Assembly (NCBI GenBank): GCA_029582165.1 | Contig: CM055891.1 | Coordinates: 31,722,832-31,786,831 of the forward strand | Direction of reading: 5' to 3' | Source: Portulaca oleracea | Taxonomy: Eukaryota > Streptophyta > Magnoliopsida > Caryophyllales > Portulacaceae | DNA: 64,000 bases | Shown here: positions 62,121 through 64,000 of the stretch, in pieces | Layout of the letters: every line of letters begins with the position of its first letter | Position numbering within the stretch: the stretch's first letter is position 1 | Notes under the pieces: generated by a model | The model's database searches: none | What the model was told of the DNA's origin: nothing | The model's input: the letters and a program-made list of their open reading frames with translations, nothing else | Program-made: the position numbers and the translations under genes

Positions 62121-62528
62121 TCCAAAAAAAAAAAGGCCCGAAAAAAGAGGTAAGGCTACTTATCCTTATGTTACGCATGTATGCCTTGACTCAGGTGTAT
62201 GTCTTGACCGAGGTTAAAAGGAAAGAAGAAGAGGGAGTTAATATTGCCAGAAATGTGGAAAGAGTCTTTTCAAGTGCAATGGTGATAAACAGCAACAACA
62301 ATATATACATACATACATGTCCATGGGAAGCTCCATACACCTTGCCACACTGCATCAACCCCACTGTTTCTCTCCCTCCCTCCCTAACAAAAAACTCCAT
62401 CACTATAATTCATCATTTCCTTTCCTTTCCTTTCATTTTTCCCCACTACAAAAACCAGCTTAGAGAGAGAAAGAGAGATTAGGAGAGAGAAAGATAGAGG
62501 GGTAAAATAGGAAGAAAAGGTGGTGAGT

Positions 62529-62710
62529 ATGGGGAGGGGTAGGGTGGAGCTGAAGAGGATAGAGAACAACATAAGCAGGCAAGTGACCTTCTCAAAGAGG
62601 CGTACGGGACTGTTCAAGAAAGCCAGGGAGCTATCCGTACTATGTGATGCCGAAATTGCCCTCATCGTCTTCTCTTCCCGCGGCAAGCTCTATGAATTCT
62701 CCAGCATCGG
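62529..62710 (+). CDS. MIKC-type MADS-box transcription factor, first exon only (partial)
   Basis: Exon 1 encodes about 60 residues, the whole MADS DNA-binding and dimerisation domain: [44 protein letters not shown], then [11 protein letters not shown]. It ends in phase 2 at GG/GTATAC, as first exons of MIKC genes do (usual length about 182-188 bp). The I, K and C exons would lie beyond 64000 after a long first intron. It binds CArG boxes (CCW6GG) in the nucleus as a dimer. The [13 protein letters not shown] stretch recalls the FLC clade and the SSIG end recalls AGL6, so the subfamily is open. The 5' leader (62461-62528) is rich in GAGA repeats, and a TATATA lies at 62302-62307. Intron 1 carries repeated copies of the exon end. 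Confidence 0.9.
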
Positions 62711-63172
62711 GTATACTTAATTTCCTTTTCCCTTTTTCTTTTTCTTTTGGTTGATGGGTTTGCCCAATGGGAGCTCCACACGTGGCACTGGTATTCCTAG
62801 AGTTTGCTTTCTTCTTCTCCTTCATCCTCTTCTATGGCAAGCTCTATGAATTCTCCATCGTCGGGGATTTCATTTAATTTTTTTATTTAATTCACTCATT
62901 TCCATCTCTTTTTCCCTTTCTTTTTCTTTCGGGTTGATGGGCTTGCCCGATGGGAGCTCTACACGTGGCACTGGTATTCTTAGGGTTTACTTTGTTCTCC
63001 TGCTTCTTCTCCTTCATCTTCATCTATGGCAAGCTCTATGAATTCTTTTGTTTTTCCTTTCCTTTTTGTTTTTCTTTTGGGTTGATGGGTTTTTCCAATG
63101 GGAGCTCGACACGTGGCACTGGTTTTCCTAGGGTTTGCTTTGCTTTCTCTCCTTCATCTCCATCTATGGCTG
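62682..63172 (+). repeat. Tandem array duplicating the end of MADS exon 1 into intron 1
   Basis: The string GGCAAGCTCTATGAATTC occurs in exon 1 (62682) and again at 62836 and 63028; a fourth unit keeps only its 5' flank and the first bases (63168). Spacing is 154, 192 and 140 bp. Each unit also carries GGTTGATGGG, GGGAGCTC, CACGTGGCACTGG and a TTCTCCTTCATC stretch. The array therefore copies coding sequence plus its flanking intron, not intron alone. Confidence 0.85.
62779..63115 (+). promoter_or_regulatory. Three G-box/ABRE-like CACGTGGC sites in MADS intron 1
   Basis: Perfect CACGTG hexamers followed by GC lie at 62779, 62962 and 63110, one per repeat unit. CACGTG(GC) is the known core bound by plant bZIP and bHLH factors, including ABA- and light-response factors. 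First introns of several MADS genes hold control elements, so function is plausible but not shown. Confidence 0.5.
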
Positions 63173-63223
63173 TTTTTCTTTTTCTGGAGCTGCATTGCTT
63201 TTTTTTTTTTTTTTGGATAAATA

Positions 63224-63410
63224 CTCCATTCTTTTTATCTGACTTTTAACTTTTATAATTTCATAATATCTCTCATTTTACAATTTCAATAACATATTAA
63301 TTACTCTTTTTCTTCAAATCTAAATTTTCTCACTAACTACCTTGTAAATCTTGTGATGTTGATTTTTTTCCCACCATCTCTAGAAAACAGATAAAATGAA
63401 AAAGAGGGAA
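63224..63410. mobile_element. Stowaway-like MITE in MADS intron 1
   Basis: 187 bp, ends CTCCATTCTTTTTATCTG and inverse TTCCCTCTTTTTCATTTTAT, flanked by TA (63222-63223 and 63411-63412). Confidence 0.8.
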
Positions 63411-64000
63411 TAGTAGATTTGATAAAATTGTTTCGGGCTTTTTTTTTGGTTTATCTTTAATTTGTTTCATTTTGTAGCTACTATTTCAGTGAAAGAATGG
63501 TGTAATAGGGGCAAATTAAATTCTGGAATGTTGCACTAAAATAAATACATGGTAATTTATTTACTGGGAGTGCAATAACTAATCATAAGGAAGAAAACAA
63601 AAGGGGTGATCAAAATAATACTATTGGATATGTATTTTTGTTTTGATATTGATATTGAAATGTCATATGATATTCTGGGTTTTTATTTTTTCTGACAGAA
63701 CATTATTAATTGGAGCTAGGTATGTAGCTAGGTTGATTTTCCTGGGATTTGCTCATACAATGTTAAATGTTGCTTGTTCAACAATAATTCCCTCAACTGT
63801 GCATCACTTGCACCTACTGCAAATTCTTCCTTGTTCACCCTTTTTTTATGCAATCCTGCTCATTTTGTCTACTAGCAGATTTGTTTTTAGGGGTAAAAAT
63901 TTACAAAAATATTTAAAATTTTGAAAGTGTAGGATAAAATTCTAGATCTGCAACTAGACCAATTGATTCGGGCGGTTCGGATCGAGTCGGGTTCGGTATA

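Larger units (their letters stand above)
54720..62528. other. Spacer between SAP18 and the MADS-box gene
   Basis: About 7.8 kb. The first few hundred bp are the shared upstream region of SAP18. Then AT-rich DNA with an ATT microsatellite, a TIR element (57494-57866), an RNase H relic (58430-58700), a Stowaway (59071-59325), a TTCGGAC-rich stretch (61060-61450), a Harbinger-like copy (61470-61735) and an AT-rich repeat copy (61749-62120). The last ~400 bp contain the MADS promoter and GA-rich leader. No intact gene recognised. Confidence 0.65.
62711..64000 (+). other. First intron of the MADS-box gene (continues beyond window)
   Basis: Contains the tandem array to 63172, a Stowaway MITE (63224-63410), then AT-rich DNA. 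The last bases (GGTTCGGATCGAGTCGGGTTCGG) resemble CCGAACC-type repeats elsewhere in the window. No second exon seen. Confidence 0.75.

Noticed and set aside
62108..62482. 124-codon open frame upstream of the MADS start
   Set aside because: It covers an AT-rich repeat end, TATA region and GA-rich leader; low-complexity content and no similarity.
1..64000. CRISPR arrays, operons, rRNA or tRNA genes
   Set aside because: None seen; all gene structures are plant nuclear with introns.

Overview
The window reads as nuclear DNA of a eudicot plant. Genes are split by GT-AG introns, the proteins belong to plant families (HPR3-type reductase, BAHD acyltransferases, gibberellin 20-oxidase, GAUT galacturonosyltransferase, SAP18, a MIKC-type MADS factor), and the AT-rich spacers are packed with miniature inverted-repeat transposons (MITEs), many with intact target-site duplications. 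I cannot name the species from sequence alone.

Left part (1-21.2 kb, all on +): a two-exon HPR3/hydroxyphenylpyruvate-reductase-like gene (2461-4345), then two HCT-like BAHD acyltransferases. The first (7915-10206) looks broken: reading frame lost near its 5' end, a 36-bp coding minisatellite, and the catalytic His of HxxxD replaced by Lys. The second (19418-21133) is intact. A 2-hydroxyacid reductase beside hydroxycinnamoyl transferases is the enzyme pair used for rosmarinic-acid-type esters, so this is a candidate small metabolic neighbourhood; linkage alone does not prove it.

Middle (21.2-43.9 kb): mostly gene-poor. It has a GC-rich, first-exon-like island near 23.0-23.2 kb followed by local tandem repeats, a decayed Ty1/copia fragment, an intact three-exon gibberellin 20-oxidase on - (32748-31186) carrying a 266-bp LTR-bounded miniature retroelement (TRIM) in intron 2, an inverted duplication of the sequence just upstream of that gene, and nested MITEs.

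Right (43.9-64.0 kb): a ten-exon GAUT3-like gene on - (49011-43883), a six-exon SAP18 gene on - (54719-51491), a long spacer with MITEs and an RNase H relic, and the first exon of a MADS-box gene on + (62529-62710) that runs off the window. Its intron 1 carries tandem copies of the end of exon 1, each followed by a perfect G-box/ABRE-like CACGTGGC, which may be the most interesting regulatory structure here.

Exon borders were set by hand from splice consensus, reading phase and family similarity. No database or transcript data were available.
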